Assembly (NCBI RefSeq): GCF_036250735.1
Contig: NZ_CP109430.1
Location: 3,410,001-3,474,000, forward strand
Length of the DNA stretch: 64,000 nt
DNA from: Streptosporangium sp. NBC_01495
GTDB taxonomy: Bacteria > Actinomycetota > Actinomycetes > Streptosporangiales > Streptosporangiaceae
Direction: 5' to 3'
Under the pieces are notes generated by a model. That model was given only the letters and a program-made list of their open reading frames with translations. It made no database searches and had not been told where the DNA came from. Position numbers and translations under genes: made by a program. Positions 24,415-32,801 of the stretch are shown one piece after another. Every line of letters starts with the position of its first letter. Within the stretch, counting starts at the first letter, position 1.

Positions 24415-25580
24415 GCCCGCGGATCGAAGACCGGCTCCGCGACGCCTTCGCCGCCGGCGCGGACCTTGTCCGCGCCGAGGCCCTGCGTCCCGACGAGGAC
24501 GCCGTGCGGGTGGAAGCCGCCCCCCGCCGGCGCGGGCTCGCCCTGGCGGTCCCGCTGATGGCCGCCCTCGTCGTCGTGGCCGTGAGCGTGGCCGTCTCGG
24601 CGGGAATGCGAGGCCCGGCCCCGGTGGAGCCCGCGGTGACGGTCTCCTCCGGCCCGCGCTTCCTGCTGGTCGCCGACAACGACGGGGTGACGGTCCGCGA
24701 CGCGCGTACCGGAAAGATCATCGATCGGGTCGGGGTGCCGCGAACCCCGGAGGGGAGCTTCCGGGATCCCGGTGGGTACCTGCTCGCCGGAACCGGCGAA
24801 GGCGCGGCGTTCTACGTCGCCCGGAGCGTCACGTCCCGCCGGACGCAGGTGAGCACCACCCGCTTCCACCGGGTGCGGGTCGACGGGCAGGGGAAGGTGG
24901 CCGACCTGACCCACGATGTGATCCCCGCGGTGACCGGTACGGCCGCGAGTTCCCTCGCCGTCACCGGCGACGGCACCCGGCTGGCCTACAGCCTCGACGG
25001 CAAGGTGTGCGGTAAGGACAAAACGCTGCGCTTCTGCCCCGGGGCCCGGCTCGCGGTCGTCGATCTGTTCGCGGGGACGACACGCGCCTGGACGACGAAC
25101 GCCGCAGGACAGATCGAGCACCTCTCGTGGGCGGCCGATCGCCGCACGCTCGGTTTCGTGATGAAGTCCGAGGCTCGGGTCCTGGACACCGCCGTCGCCG
25201 GCACCACGCTCGCGGCCGGTCGCGTCGTGGCCGGCGGGCAGGAGGTCACGGCCGCGACGATCAGCCCGGACGGCCGCACCATGCTGATCGGCCGCACCCA
25301 GCCGCCCATGGGCCGGGTACAGCACTACCGCATCGACGAGTACCCCGTCACGGGCGGAGGCAGGATCCGCGGGCTGGTCACCGCGAGCCGTGGCGACGGG
25401 GTCGCCGCCCGGTGGAGCCTGATCCGCTACGACGCCACCGGGCAGCACGTGCTGTTCATGGGTGACGTCTTCCCGCTGAGCAGGTGGGACGACTGGCGAA
25501 TCACCGCCCTGGCCCACCACGGTCCCGCGGATCCACGACTCCGGGGCTCGCCGCGGCAGGCGATGGGGGCGGCCTGGTGA
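24411..25580 (+). CDS. Single-pass membrane protein coupled to the sigma factor (anti-sigma-like)
   Basis: 389 residues, ATGA overlap with the sigma gene. The first 45 residues are charged and cytoplasmic (IEDRLRDAFAAGADLVRAEA), then one membrane helix (about 45-65), then a long extracellular domain with beta-propeller-like repeats (RFLLVADNDGVTVRDARTG, LAVTGDGTRLAYSLDG, LSWAADRRTLGFV). No HxxxCxxC zinc anti-sigma motif is seen, so a ZAS-type mechanism is unlikely; the short cytosolic segment could still hold the sigma factor. Two Cys (KVCGKDKTLRFCPG) may form an external disulfide. Role as anti-sigma factor is inferred from coupling and topology. Confidence 0.75.
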   Translation: MSPRIEDRLRDAFAAGADLVRAEALRPDEDAVRVEAAPRRRGLALAVPLMAALVVVAVSVAVSAGMRGPAPVEPAVTVSSGPRFLLVADNDGVTVRDARTGKIIDRVGVPRTPEGSFRDPGGYLLAGTGEGAAFYVARSVTSRRTQVSTTRFHRVRVDGQGKVADLTHDVIPAVTGTAASSLAVTGDGTRLAYSLDGKVCGKDKTLRFCPGARLAVVDLFAGTTRAWTTNAAGQIEHLSWAADRRTLGFVMKSEARVLDTAVAGTTLAAGRVVAGGQEVTAATISPDGRTMLIGRTQPPMGRVQHYRIDEYPVTGGGRIRGLVTASRGDGVAARWSLIRYDATGQHVLFMGDVFPLSRWDDWRITALAHHGPADPRLRGSPRQAMGAAW

Positions 25581-25628
25581 TCACGGGGTCGTTCCGGCCC
25601 CGCGGGATCCCTCCCCCGGAAGAGCCGG

Positions 25629-27716
25629 TCAGACGAAGCGGAGGTAGCCGAGGACGTTGTTCAGGATCTCGGTGTTGTTCTCGGGAAAGCGGGCGACGAA
25701 GGTGCGGAGCCTGCCGGTGTCGTCGAGGGACGCCCAGAGATAGGCCACCTCGGCGTCGGGGAGGGTCAGCTGCCAGGCGGTGCCGGGAAAACCACCGAAG
25801 AACGCGTCGGCCGGGGGCCGGGCGCTCAGCGGACGGGCGGGGAGGGTGCGCTCCAGCTGTTCGCGGACCGTGCTCAGGGTCCGGGCGCGGGACGCGGCCG
25901 AGGTGGGCGGGGCGATGCGAAGGACCCTGACCGCCAGGTGGTGGAGCCTGTCCGGGGAGGTCAGGTCGGCGGTGCCGGCCTTCTCGTGGGAGAGGGCCCA
26001 GCCGTCGGGGCGGCAGAGCGTCAGGCCACCGGCCCAGTCCGAGTACCCGGTCAGGCCGACGCCGGTGCCGGTCGACCGGGTGGCACCCGCACTGGCCAGC
26101 AGGCGGCCCTCGGCGTAGAACTCGACACGATACTCGCCGGTCGCGGGGCAGGCGGCGTCGACGACCGTCCAGGACGTGGTGTCCGAGGGCTCTTCGAGTT
26201 GCCAGGGCTGGATGCTGACCAGGTCGGAGCGCTGGAGCCACTCGTCGCCCGGCTGTGCCCGGTAGTAGACGATCGAGGCCATCCTGGCGCCCTTGAACAT
26301 GCCCTCGTAGGAGAGGGTCGCCTGGATCACGGAACCCTGCGCGGTCACCTGGATCGCCGGGATCCGGGCCGACGGCGCGGGCCGCGCGTTCGGGGCGAGC
26401 TCCTCGCCCTGGACGCGCACCAGCTCACCCTTGATCTCCTGGGCGAGGGGCCGGGCGTGGTCGCGCTGGGCGGACACCAGGTCGAGGGTGGTACGGGTGG
26501 CGGCGTAGAGCTCGTTGCGTTCGGTGGGGTCGGGGCGGCTCCTGATCACCCGGAGCAGCTCGGCGGCCACCCGCCTGGCCTCGGCGGTCTTTTTCTGGCC
26601 GAGCAGGGCCAGCAGCAGGTTCATCCGGGGTATCGGCGGGCCGGGGTTGAGCGCGATGGCGGCCCGGCTGTGCTCCTCGGCCGCCTCGTAGTCGGCCAGG
26701 TGGATCTCGAAGCCGCCCAGGTTGACCAGGGCGGTGTACTTCTCGTCGCCGCCGTACTCCACCGCCTTGGCCATGTCCGCCACCGCGGCCTCGTACGCGC
26801 TGCGGGAGGCCGTGCTGAACACGAACGCCGACGTGGCACGCTCGGGGCTGGCCGCGATCACGCGGGAGCTCGCGCGATGCTCGTAGGCGACCGCGTAGTC
26901 GTCGCGCAGGGCGATCGCCCGGGTGTACTGGGCGATCGCGTCCTCGTGCTCGCGCAGCCCGGCGAGACGGTCGCCCTCGGCCACGGCCACGATGGCCGCG
27001 CGGGGCGTCGTGACGGGCGGTACGGCGAGGAGGACGAGGGTGCCCGCGGCGGTGACGGCCACTATCGCGGCGGCGGGCCGCACCAGATGGCGCCGGTTGG
27101 CCTCGCCGACGGTCAGGGACAGGCCGAACAGGGTCAGCGCGACCGCGAGGAGGGCGGTCCCCGCGGAGTAGGTGTTGCTCCTGTCGCCCCACGAGCTCGC
27201 GGTCTCCTGGGTCGCCTCCTGCAGGAGGCTCGCCACGGTCGCCTCCCTGTTGAGATCGGAGAGGTAGCGCTGGGCGGCGACCGCGTCGCCGCCCAGCAGC
27301 GGGGAGACGCCGTCCAGCTTGCCGTACGCCTGCCGGAGCCGGTCGGCGACGGCTTCGCGCTCCTGCTCGCCGAGCAGCGTGGCCCGGAGGGACTCGATGT
27401 CGTGACGGCGCTTGACGGTGGTGGCGGCGCCGAGGTTGGCGGTGCTCTCCATGGAGTCGGCCGTCGCCCCGGCCTGCGCGGCCAGCGCGGTGACGGAGGC
27501 GCGTTGTGCCTCGCGGGCGTTCCTGTCCTCCTGGGCGCCCGCCTGCCCGCCGAGGTAGGTGAGCACTCCGGCGAGCAGGCCCACCGCGGTCATCGTGAGC
27601 GCGAGCCTGCGCTTGAACGGGGTGTCGAACTCCTCCTCCGTCCCACCGGAGTCCTCTGTCCTACCGGAGTCCTCCGTCACGCCGGGGTTCTCCGTCACGC
27701 CGGGGTCCTCTGTCAT
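25629..27716 (-). CDS. Membrane protein with tetratricopeptide repeats
   Basis: About 695 residues from ATG 27716, which overlaps the stop of the upstream membrane gene (ATGA). Four 6-residue acidic repeats (TEDPGV, TENPGV, TEDSGR, TEDSGG) open the protein. Membrane helices follow near residues 37-56, 165-185 and 195-215 with a helical domain between. The middle holds TPR motifs (HEDAIAQYTRAIALRDDYAVAYEHRA, in parts; YEAAEEHSRAAIALNPGPP). The C-terminal third resembles no family I know but is beta-rich. It likely acts with the upstream gene product as a membrane scaffold. Function unknown. Confidence 0.75.
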   Translation of the reverse strand: MTEDPGVTENPGVTEDSGRTEDSGGTEEEFDTPFKRRLALTMTAVGLLAGVLTYLGGQAGAQEDRNAREAQRASVTALAAQAGATADSMESTANLGAATTVKRRHDIESLRATLLGEQEREAVADRLRQAYGKLDGVSPLLGGDAVAAQRYLSDLNREATVASLLQEATQETASSWGDRSNTYSAGTALLAVALTLFGLSLTVGEANRRHLVRPAAAIVAVTAAGTLVLLAVPPVTTPRAAIVAVAEGDRLAGLREHEDAIAQYTRAIALRDDYAVAYEHRASSRVIAASPERATSAFVFSTASRSAYEAAVADMAKAVEYGGDEKYTALVNLGGFEIHLADYEAAEEHSRAAIALNPGPPIPRMNLLLALLGQKKTAEARRVAAELLRVIRSRPDPTERNELYAATRTTLDLVSAQRDHARPLAQEIKGELVRVQGEELAPNARPAPSARIPAIQVTAQGSVIQATLSYEGMFKGARMASIVYYRAQPGDEWLQRSDLVSIQPWQLEEPSDTTSWTVVDAACPATGEYRVEFYAEGRLLASAGATRSTGTGVGLTGYSDWAGGLTLCRPDGWALSHEKAGTADLTSPDRLHHLAVRVLRIAPPTSAASRARTLSTVREQLERTLPARPLSARPPADAFFGGFPGTAWQLTLPDAEVAYLWASLDDTGRLRTFVARFPENNTEILNNVLGYLRFV
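27645..27716. repeat. Four in-frame 18-bp tandem repeats at the start of the TPR membrane gene
   Basis: Units at 27645-27662, 27663-27680, 27681-27698 and 27699-27716 share the pattern (A/G)CCGG(A/G)GT(C/T)CTC(C/T)GTCAC with few changes; the last unit ends exactly with the start codon complement. They encode the acidic hexapeptide repeats at the protein N-terminus. Confidence 0.9.
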
Positions 27717-28543
27717 ATCGGGGCCAGGGAGAGCCACAGGGCCAGGGCGGTGAGCAGCCCGTAGCCGCCGAGGGCGACCCGCAGGAGCCGATCGCGCCAC
27801 CGCGGCGCGACGAGGCGCGCGACCGTCAGCAGGAGCACGATCCCGAGGGTGCCGACGACGGTGAGGGTGAGATGGCCGACCCGGTCGTGCAGGGCGTCGG
27901 CGCGTCGCGCGGTCCGGACCGGCTGGTCGCCCGGCACCGTGAAGATCTCGTGGCCCCGGACCACCGCGGCCTCGCTCATCTCGTAGTCCCACTTGGCGGC
28001 GGCGCCCGCGCCCGGCAGGTAACGGCGGTCGATGTACTGGTCGATCAGGAGGCCGTCGGCGAGGTCGCGGAGGATCCTGGCCTCGTCGGGGTCGACGGCC
28101 TCGATCGCGTCGGCCTGGGCGTGGAGGGTCCGGTACTGCACGGCCTGGCCGCCCTTCGAGCGGCTGCTCATGTGCCCCACCACGCCCGCCGTCCGCACCT
28201 GTATGGTCTCCACCACGGCCTGCCGGTCGGCGTCGACGGCCTGCGAGTTCAGCCGTACCGCCGCGTACGAGGCGGACGCCCCGGTGATCGTGGACAGGCC
28301 GATCGCGATCGCGACGATCCGCTCGTACGGACGGCCCCCGCCCCGTTCCCCGCCGGTCCGCCTCGGGAACCGGAACCGCCGGGGCCGGAGCGGTCTCCTC
28401 GGTCCCGCCGCACCGGCCCTGCGGAGGGCCGCGATCCTCGACCGCAACGATCGGACGGCGGCGTTCCGGCCACGTGCCGGGACACCGCCGGGGCGCTCGG
28501 CACGGCCGGGATCGGGCGGGTTTCCCCTCGCCTCGACGGGCAT
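27713..28543 (-). CDS. Membrane protein with a double helix-sensor-helix topology
   Basis: About 276 residues from ATG 28543, with GGAGG 7 bases upstream. The first 75 residues are highly basic and Pro/Arg-rich (cytoplasmic, nucleic-acid-like charge). A membrane helix follows (RIVAIAIGLSTITGASASYA), then an extracellular helical segment with repeated charged heptads (about 100-210), then two C-terminal helices (LTVVGTLGIVLLLTVARLVA and VALGGYGLLTALALWLSLA). Its stop overlaps the start of the TPR membrane gene, so the two are translationally coupled. No family recognised; a sensor or scaffold pair is a guess. Confidence 0.7.
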   Translation of the reverse strand: MPVEARGNPPDPGRAERPGGVPARGRNAAVRSLRSRIAALRRAGAAGPRRPLRPRRFRFPRRTGGERGGGRPYERIVAIAIGLSTITGASASYAAVRLNSQAVDADRQAVVETIQVRTAGVVGHMSSRSKGGQAVQYRTLHAQADAIEAVDPDEARILRDLADGLLIDQYIDRRYLPGAGAAAKWDYEMSEAAVVRGHEIFTVPGDQPVRTARRADALHDRVGHLTLTVVGTLGIVLLLTVARLVAPRWRDRLLRVALGGYGLLTALALWLSLAPI

Positions 28544-28934
28544 CTGAGACCTCCGGCTCCGGGGGGCTGCAGGCGCGGTTCGCGCCTGTCCGTGGTCAGG
28601 TGATGACGATAACGGCATCGAACCACGGGAGCGACAGAGACGACAAAGACGACAATGGGCCGCGCGGTTTCCCCACGTTCGGCGTGCAAGGACCGTTCCA
28701 GGCGCGCGGATAAAAGTGCTGCCCCATGCCCCCACGTCCAGGGTGCGAAGGCCGTTTCTTTGATTCTCCCCGTTCGCGCAGATCGGCGCGAGGGTGCGTC
28801 TGACGCGTCGCGGGATGGGCGGCCCGGCCCGTCACACCGTTGTGCGGGTGCCGGGATCCGCCCGTGCGGGCCACGACGGGCCCCGCCCATGACCGTCCCG
28901 CCCGGCGAGGGGTGGGCCGGGTCCGTACGAGCCC
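28544..28934. other. 391-bp non-coding leader region with a perfect hairpin
   Basis: No convincing gene lies here. CAGGCGCG (28570-28577) pairs with CGCGCCTG (28581-28588) around GTT, 27 bases before the start codon of the leftward membrane gene, so it would fold in that gene's mRNA leader close to the ribosome site. The segment 28600-28720 is AT-richer (ACAGAGACGACAAAGACGACAA) and is the likely promoter zone, but no -10/-35 pair could be fixed. Confidence 0.5.
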
Positions 28935-29261
28935 TCAGCCGCCGATGTTGATGACGCTGGTGAGGATGACCACCGACTCCTCGTCGGCCTCCAGCGAGTG
29001 CCGCCGCCGCGGGATCGGGGCGCTCTGCCCCGCGCCGAGCTCGACGGTCCGCCCGTCGTCGACGAGCCGGACCCGTCCCAGCAGGACGTGCAGGCTCCCG
29101 GCCGGTGAGGCCTCGTGGTCGCCGAGGACCGTTCCCGCGGTCAGCGCGATGACCGCCTGCCGCAGGGTGCCCTCGTTGAGGTAGGTGTGGGCGCTGCGGC
29201 CGTGCGCGCTCGCCCTGGCGAGGGTGAGATGCTCCTCGGCGAGAGCCAGTACGTCGATCAT
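28935..29261 (-). CDS. Small single-domain cupin protein
   Basis: About 108 residues from ATG 29261, preceded by GGAGG at 6 bases. Cupin motif 1 is reduced (GTVLGDHEASPAGSLHVLLGRVRL) and motif 2 is PIPRRRHSLEADEESVVILTSV. Only one or two His remain where metal cupins carry HxH...H, so metal binding is uncertain. Such small cupins bind small molecules or metals and often sit in stress or antibiotic loci. It follows the P-loop gene in the same direction with a 67-bp gap and may be co-transcribed with it. Confidence 0.75.
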   Translation of the reverse strand: MIDVLALAEEHLTLARASAHGRSAHTYLNEGTLRQAVIALTAGTVLGDHEASPAGSLHVLLGRVRLVDDGRTVELGAGQSAPIPRRRHSLEADEESVVILTSVINIGG

Positions 29262-29328
29262 TGGGTTCCTCCCGGTCGCTCTGAACCTGCCCGGGGCGGG
29301 CGAGGCGCAGAGCCAGGCGAAGGTAAAG

Positions 29329-29949
29329 TCATCCGTCCCGCCGCGCTGAGGGCCGCTCGTCGAAGCGTATGGCCCTGAGCAGGTCCGCGGCCGGACGGTC
29401 GAGGATCGTGACACTCGCGGCCGGGGGGAGCGAGCCGGTGCGGGCCCGGTCGATGATCACTCGCCAGCGGCGGCAGTGCCGGGCGAAGGTCGCGCTCGTG
29501 ACGACCCGGCCGCGCGAGAGCTGCCCCTCGCGGGCGAGCCTCGGCTCCACGTCGAGCAGGATCAGGTGGACCTCGCTGCCGACCCTGCGGGCCAGCCAGG
29601 CGAACCCGTACAGGATGTGCGGCCACGTGCCGCGGGTGTGCGCGACGACGCCGTGACCCTTCAGCAGGGCGCGGGCGATCCGCACCACGTGGGTGGTGTG
29701 CACGAGCGGGATGCGGGCTCTCGGCGGGATCGGGCCCAGGTAGCGGGCCCACCAGTTGCGGGACTGGCGCGAGTCGATGACGCGGGCCTCACCGGCGCGC
29801 ACCGGCTTCCGCTCGTCGCCGCGCAGCCCGTACAGCCGGTCGAGCAGGGTGCTCTTGCCCGCGCCGGGTATCCCCGCGAGGAGCACCAGCGATCCCGCCG
29901 GATAGCGCAGATCCTCGACGGAGGACCGGCTGGCCGGTGTGGTCGCCAT
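29329..29949 (-). CDS. P-loop NTPase / small AAA-type kinase-like ATPase
   Basis: About 206 residues. ATG 29949 (MATTPASR) is preferred because GAGGTG lies 6 bases upstream; ATG 29985 is an in-frame alternative. Walker A is GIPGAGKST near residue 30, and a Walker B-like strand HLILLDVEP lies near 130. Arg-rich helices (QSRNWWARYLG, RHCRRWRVIIDRAR) form a possible lid, giving the outline of a small nucleotide- or metabolite-kinase fold (zeta-toxin/AAA_33-like). The substrate is unknown. It is encoded upstream of the cupin in the same direction. Confidence 0.75.
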   Translation of the reverse strand: MATTPASRSSVEDLRYPAGSLVLLAGIPGAGKSTLLDRLYGLRGDERKPVRAGEARVIDSRQSRNWWARYLGPIPPRARIPLVHTTHVVRIARALLKGHGVVAHTRGTWPHILYGFAWLARRVGSEVHLILLDVEPRLAREGQLSRGRVVTSATFARHCRRWRVIIDRARTGSLPPAASVTILDRPAADLLRAIRFDERPSARRDG

Positions 29950-30650
29950 CACGTGCACCTCGCTGGTATGGGGGACTTCTCTCATAGTGCGTCTCGCAGC
30001 CTTCCAGTGGCGGAATCGAGTTGGCCGTCGATCCGGCGGTCGCCGGAGGGGACGAATCTGGCGAAGGTCGGACCGAGGGCTACTCGTGAGGCGCGTCCGG
30101 AGATGGCGGTGTGCGACGGCCGGCACGGTACGGACCGGCGACGGCCCCGGGGCGTGTCGCGGTGGGGGTACGGCGAGGAGGGGCGTCGCGCCGGAGGACC
30201 AGGGAAAGCCGGAGGGGAGGGGGCACGCCGGTGAGGTGGTGTCCGGAGGGGGAGTGGGGTGTCAGGGGCATGTTCGCTCCTCGAATGCGCTCGGCCATTC
30301 GAGGTCTCCTTCACCCGCACCTCGCGGGCGACCGCCCGGGGACGCCACAGGGCGTCCGTATTGACCGGGCCGGCTCTTGGGAAGTACTCCCCTCGTTCGT
30401 TCAAGGTTAAAGGAAGCCGGGCGATCTCGCGTTCACCGAGGGGTGACTCTCCCGGACGCCGCGGCGCCGGGGCCCCGCGGAGGGGGCGGGAGGCCGGATC
30501 TCCGGTCATCGGCCCGGACGCGCCGCGGCGCCGGCACCCCTCCGGCGATCCGCGCGGGCCGGCCTGTCGGCTCGGCCTCGCGGTCCGCTGGTGTGGGGGG
30601 TGCCGGCGCCGCCGGAGAAACCCCGGGCACTGACGCCCGTCGGTGATCTG
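29950..30650. other. 700-bp stretch without a convincing gene
   Basis: Between two leftward genes. Open frames here have poor codon bias and no ribosome sites. It contains a long palindrome (30279-30304, listed separately), an AT-richer patch near 30385-30415 (TTCGTTCAAGGTTAAAGGAA) that may hold a promoter, and a short CGGGC/GCCCG hairpin (30624-30639) just past the TIGR03118 stop that may terminate that gene. Confidence 0.5.
30279..30304. promoter_or_regulatory. 26-bp palindrome with 9-bp perfect arms
   Basis: CCTCGAATG (30279-30287) and CATTCGAGG (30296-30304) are perfect complements separated by CGCTCGGC. Arm length and spacing fit a dimeric regulator's operator better than a terminator, since no coding region ends nearby. 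The nearest gene in a position to be controlled is the leftward P-loop gene, about 330 bp away. Confidence 0.6.
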
Positions 30651-31895
30651 TCAGTAGTTGTAACCGGAGTTGTTGGAGCTGTTGGAACCGGAGTTGTTCG
30701 AGTTGTGGGAACTCGAGTGCGAGGAGGAGGGGGAGGGGGACGCGTTGCCCGTGGGGGAGGTCGTCGGAGTGGCCGCTCCACCGGGCCTGATCAGGCCGAG
30801 CAGGCCGTGCGTGCCGCCGTCGCTGCCCGCGCTGAACCACAGGGCGTTCGTGCCGCCGACGGTCTCGGTACCGCGCTCCAGGTCCCACAGGCCGCTCAGG
30901 GTGATGGCCTTGCCGTCGGAGGAGCGCAGCGGGCCGAGCGGGCGGCCGTTGCGCGGGTTGTAGGCGTTGATCCGGCCGTCGCCGAAGTTGCCGACCAGCA
31001 GAGCCCCGGAGTGGGCGCCGAACCCCTTGGGGGCCAGCGTCATCGCCCAGGGCGCGTTGAGGGCTCCGCGCGCGGCGAAGCGGCCGACGAACCGGCCCGA
31101 GCCGTTGAACTGGCTGACGAACCCCTTGCCCTGCCCGGCCACCGACTTGCCGGTCGCGGGGTCGCGCTTGGCGTAGGCGACGAGGATGGAGTTGCCCACG
31201 ACCTCCACGTTGAACGGCGCGTAGTCCTCCGGCATGCCGGGGTCCTGGAACGCGCGGCGGCCCATCGAGATCCGGTCGAAGTCGCCGTCGAAGACGTGGA
31301 CCCGGTTGTGGGCGAAGTCGGCGGCCAGCAGCATCGCCCCCCGGTTCGTCTGGGCCAGGGCCAGGCCCTTGAAGTCGGCGCCCTTGACGAACGCGCTGAT
31401 GATCGCGTCGTCCGGGTCGGCCTCGGCGTTCCAGCCGGTGATCGCCCCGCTGGGGCTGGCGAAGATGAACGTGGCCGGTCCGGAACCACCGGGCCCCTTG
31501 ACGACGAACTCCTCGCCCATGTTGACGACCTGCCCGGTGGGCCTGCCGCCGGGGACGCGGACCTGCGTCTTCTCCTGCTTCACGGTGCCCGCGCCGCCGG
31601 AGTAGACCGTGGCCAGGCCGGTGCCCGCGGCCGAGACCCAGAGGGTCTTGCCCATGGCCAGTCCCCACGGGTTGACCAGCGTGGGGTCGGTGACCGCGGC
31701 CCGTCCGCTGACGTCCGAGACCAGGTTGGTGACCGAGAAATGGTTTTTGAGGGTCTGTTTGCCGGCGTTCTCCGGACCGCTTCCAGCCTTGGTCTGTTTC
31801 GCTCCGGCCTGCGCCTGATGGGTCCCGGCGGACGCCGTACCGGCGACGCCCATGACCAGAACCGTGGCGCAGATCGTGACGATGCGTACTCGCAT
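30651..31895 (-). CDS. Secreted TIGR03118 family beta-propeller protein
   Basis: 414 residues with a Sec signal peptide (about 1-23, TASAG). The TIGR03118 core starts LVSDVSGRAAVTDPTLVNPWGLAMG and continues with propeller-like blades (ATFIFASPSGAITGWN, LLAADFAHNRVHVFDGDF, SGALLVGNFGDGRINAYNP). The last 35 residues are a low-complexity Ser/Asn tail (SSSHNSNN, SGSNSSNN) ending SGYNY. The family is exported and of unknown function, possibly binding cell-wall or environmental ligands. It is transcribed alone; the tail resembles flexible surface linkers. Confidence 0.85.
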   Translation of the reverse strand: MRVRIVTICATVLVMGVAGTASAGTHQAQAGAKQTKAGSGPENAGKQTLKNHFSVTNLVSDVSGRAAVTDPTLVNPWGLAMGKTLWVSAAGTGLATVYSGGAGTVKQEKTQVRVPGGRPTGQVVNMGEEFVVKGPGGSGPATFIFASPSGAITGWNAEADPDDAIISAFVKGADFKGLALAQTNRGAMLLAADFAHNRVHVFDGDFDRISMGRRAFQDPGMPEDYAPFNVEVVGNSILVAYAKRDPATGKSVAGQGKGFVSQFNGSGRFVGRFAARGALNAPWAMTLAPKGFGAHSGALLVGNFGDGRINAYNPRNGRPLGPLRSSDGKAITLSGLWDLERGTETVGGTNALWFSAGSDGGTHGLLGLIRPGGAATPTTSPTGNASPSPSSSHSSSHNSNNSGSNSSNNSGYNY

Positions 31896-32189
31896 TCATG
31901 GCTCCTCTGTGAGGGAGTGCCTTTCGCCGCGAGATACGCGTGGGGTCCGTGCGCGGTTCAGTCCGTTTCCAAAAGGCCCGGACCTGGGAGGAGTCGGGGG
32001 AGCGGAAAAGGGCGGCCCGCGGCCGCCGGGAAGGGCGGTCGCGGGCCGGATTCCACGAGCGTCACACCGGGTCACGGCGCCTTGGGGCCGCGTGCGAGCC
32101 GGGGGAGGGGAAGGCGCGCGGGCGGGGTCGCACGAGACCCCGCCGGGCGGGGAGAATCAGTCTTGCGAGACCCCGCCGGGCGGGGAGGA
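31896..32189. other. Intergenic region with terminator-like duplicated hairpins
   Basis: About 290 bp between the eda stop and the TIGR03118 start, both leftward. It must contain the TIGR03118 promoter and the end of the Entner-Doudoroff transcript; the duplicated hairpins at its right end (32134-32193) are listed separately. No gene seen. Confidence 0.5.
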
Positions 32190-32193
32190 TCAG
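32134..32193. terminator. Duplicated GC hairpin at the end of the Entner-Doudoroff operon
   Basis: The same 27-base element occurs at 32134-32160 and 32167-32193 with one difference, 33 bp apart. Each holds CCCCGCC-G-GGCGGGG, a 7-bp stem. The right copy covers the eda stop codon itself, so a 33-bp block including the gene end appears to have been duplicated, giving two stems in series. Confidence 0.75.
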
Positions 32194-32801
32194 CGCAGGG
32201 CCGCCGCCTCGGCGGCCAGTTTCTCGATGCGCGGGTAGTCGCCGGTGGCGAGCGCGTCGGCCGGGGTGAGCCAGGTCCCGCCGACGCAGCCGACGTTCGG
32301 CAGCGCGAGGTAGTCGGGGGCCGTCGCGAGCTTGATGCCGCCCGTCGGGCAGAACCTGACCTGTGGCAGCGGGCCGCCGAGCGCCTTCAGGTACGGCAGG
32401 CCGCCGGCGGCCTCGGCGGGGAAGAACTTCATCTCGGTCACCCCGCGGTCGGCCAGGGCCATGACCTCCGACGCGGTCGCCACGCCGGGCAGGAACGGCA
32501 CCCCGCTCACCTCCATGGCGTCCACCAGACCCGGGGTGGTTCCCGGGCTGACCAGGAACTTCGAACCGGCCGCCACGGAGGCCGCCACGTCGGCCGGGGT
32601 GCGGACGGTGCCCGCGCCGATCACCGCCTCCGGCACCTCGGCGGCGATGCGCGCGATGGCGTCCAGGGCGGCGGCGGTGCGGAGGGTCACCTCGATGACC
32701 GGCAGGCCGCCCGCGACCAGGGCGCGGGCCAGGGGGACCGCGGTCTCCGGGTCGTCGATCACGACGACCGGGACGACCGGGGCGATGTCGAGCAGACTCA
32801 T
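32190..32801 (-). CDS. eda: 2-dehydro-3-deoxyphosphogluconate (KDPG) aldolase
   Basis: About 203 residues from ATG 32801, which overlaps the glk stop. It cleaves KDPG to pyruvate and glyceraldehyde-3-phosphate, the last step of the Entner-Doudoroff pathway. The class I aldolase site is intact: Glu37 in EVTLRT, GAGTVRT near 62-68, and Schiff-base Lys125 in TEMKFFPAE; the phosphate-binding FCPTGGI segment follows. Cytosolic trimer in known homologues. It is the last gene of the leftward zwf-edd-glk-eda block. Confidence 0.96.
   Translation of the reverse strand: MSLLDIAPVVPVVVIDDPETAVPLARALVAGGLPVIEVTLRTAAALDAIARIAAEVPEAVIGAGTVRTPADVAASVAAGSKFLVSPGTTPGLVDAMEVSGVPFLPGVATASEVMALADRGVTEMKFFPAEAAGGLPYLKALGGPLPQVRFCPTGGIKLATAPDYLALPNVGCVGGTWLTPADALATGDYPRIEKLAAEAAALR

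Noticed and set aside
30111-30633. Several overlapping open frames in the 700-bp gap
   Set aside because: All encode Arg/Gly/Pro-rich sequence without ribosome sites or family resemblance.
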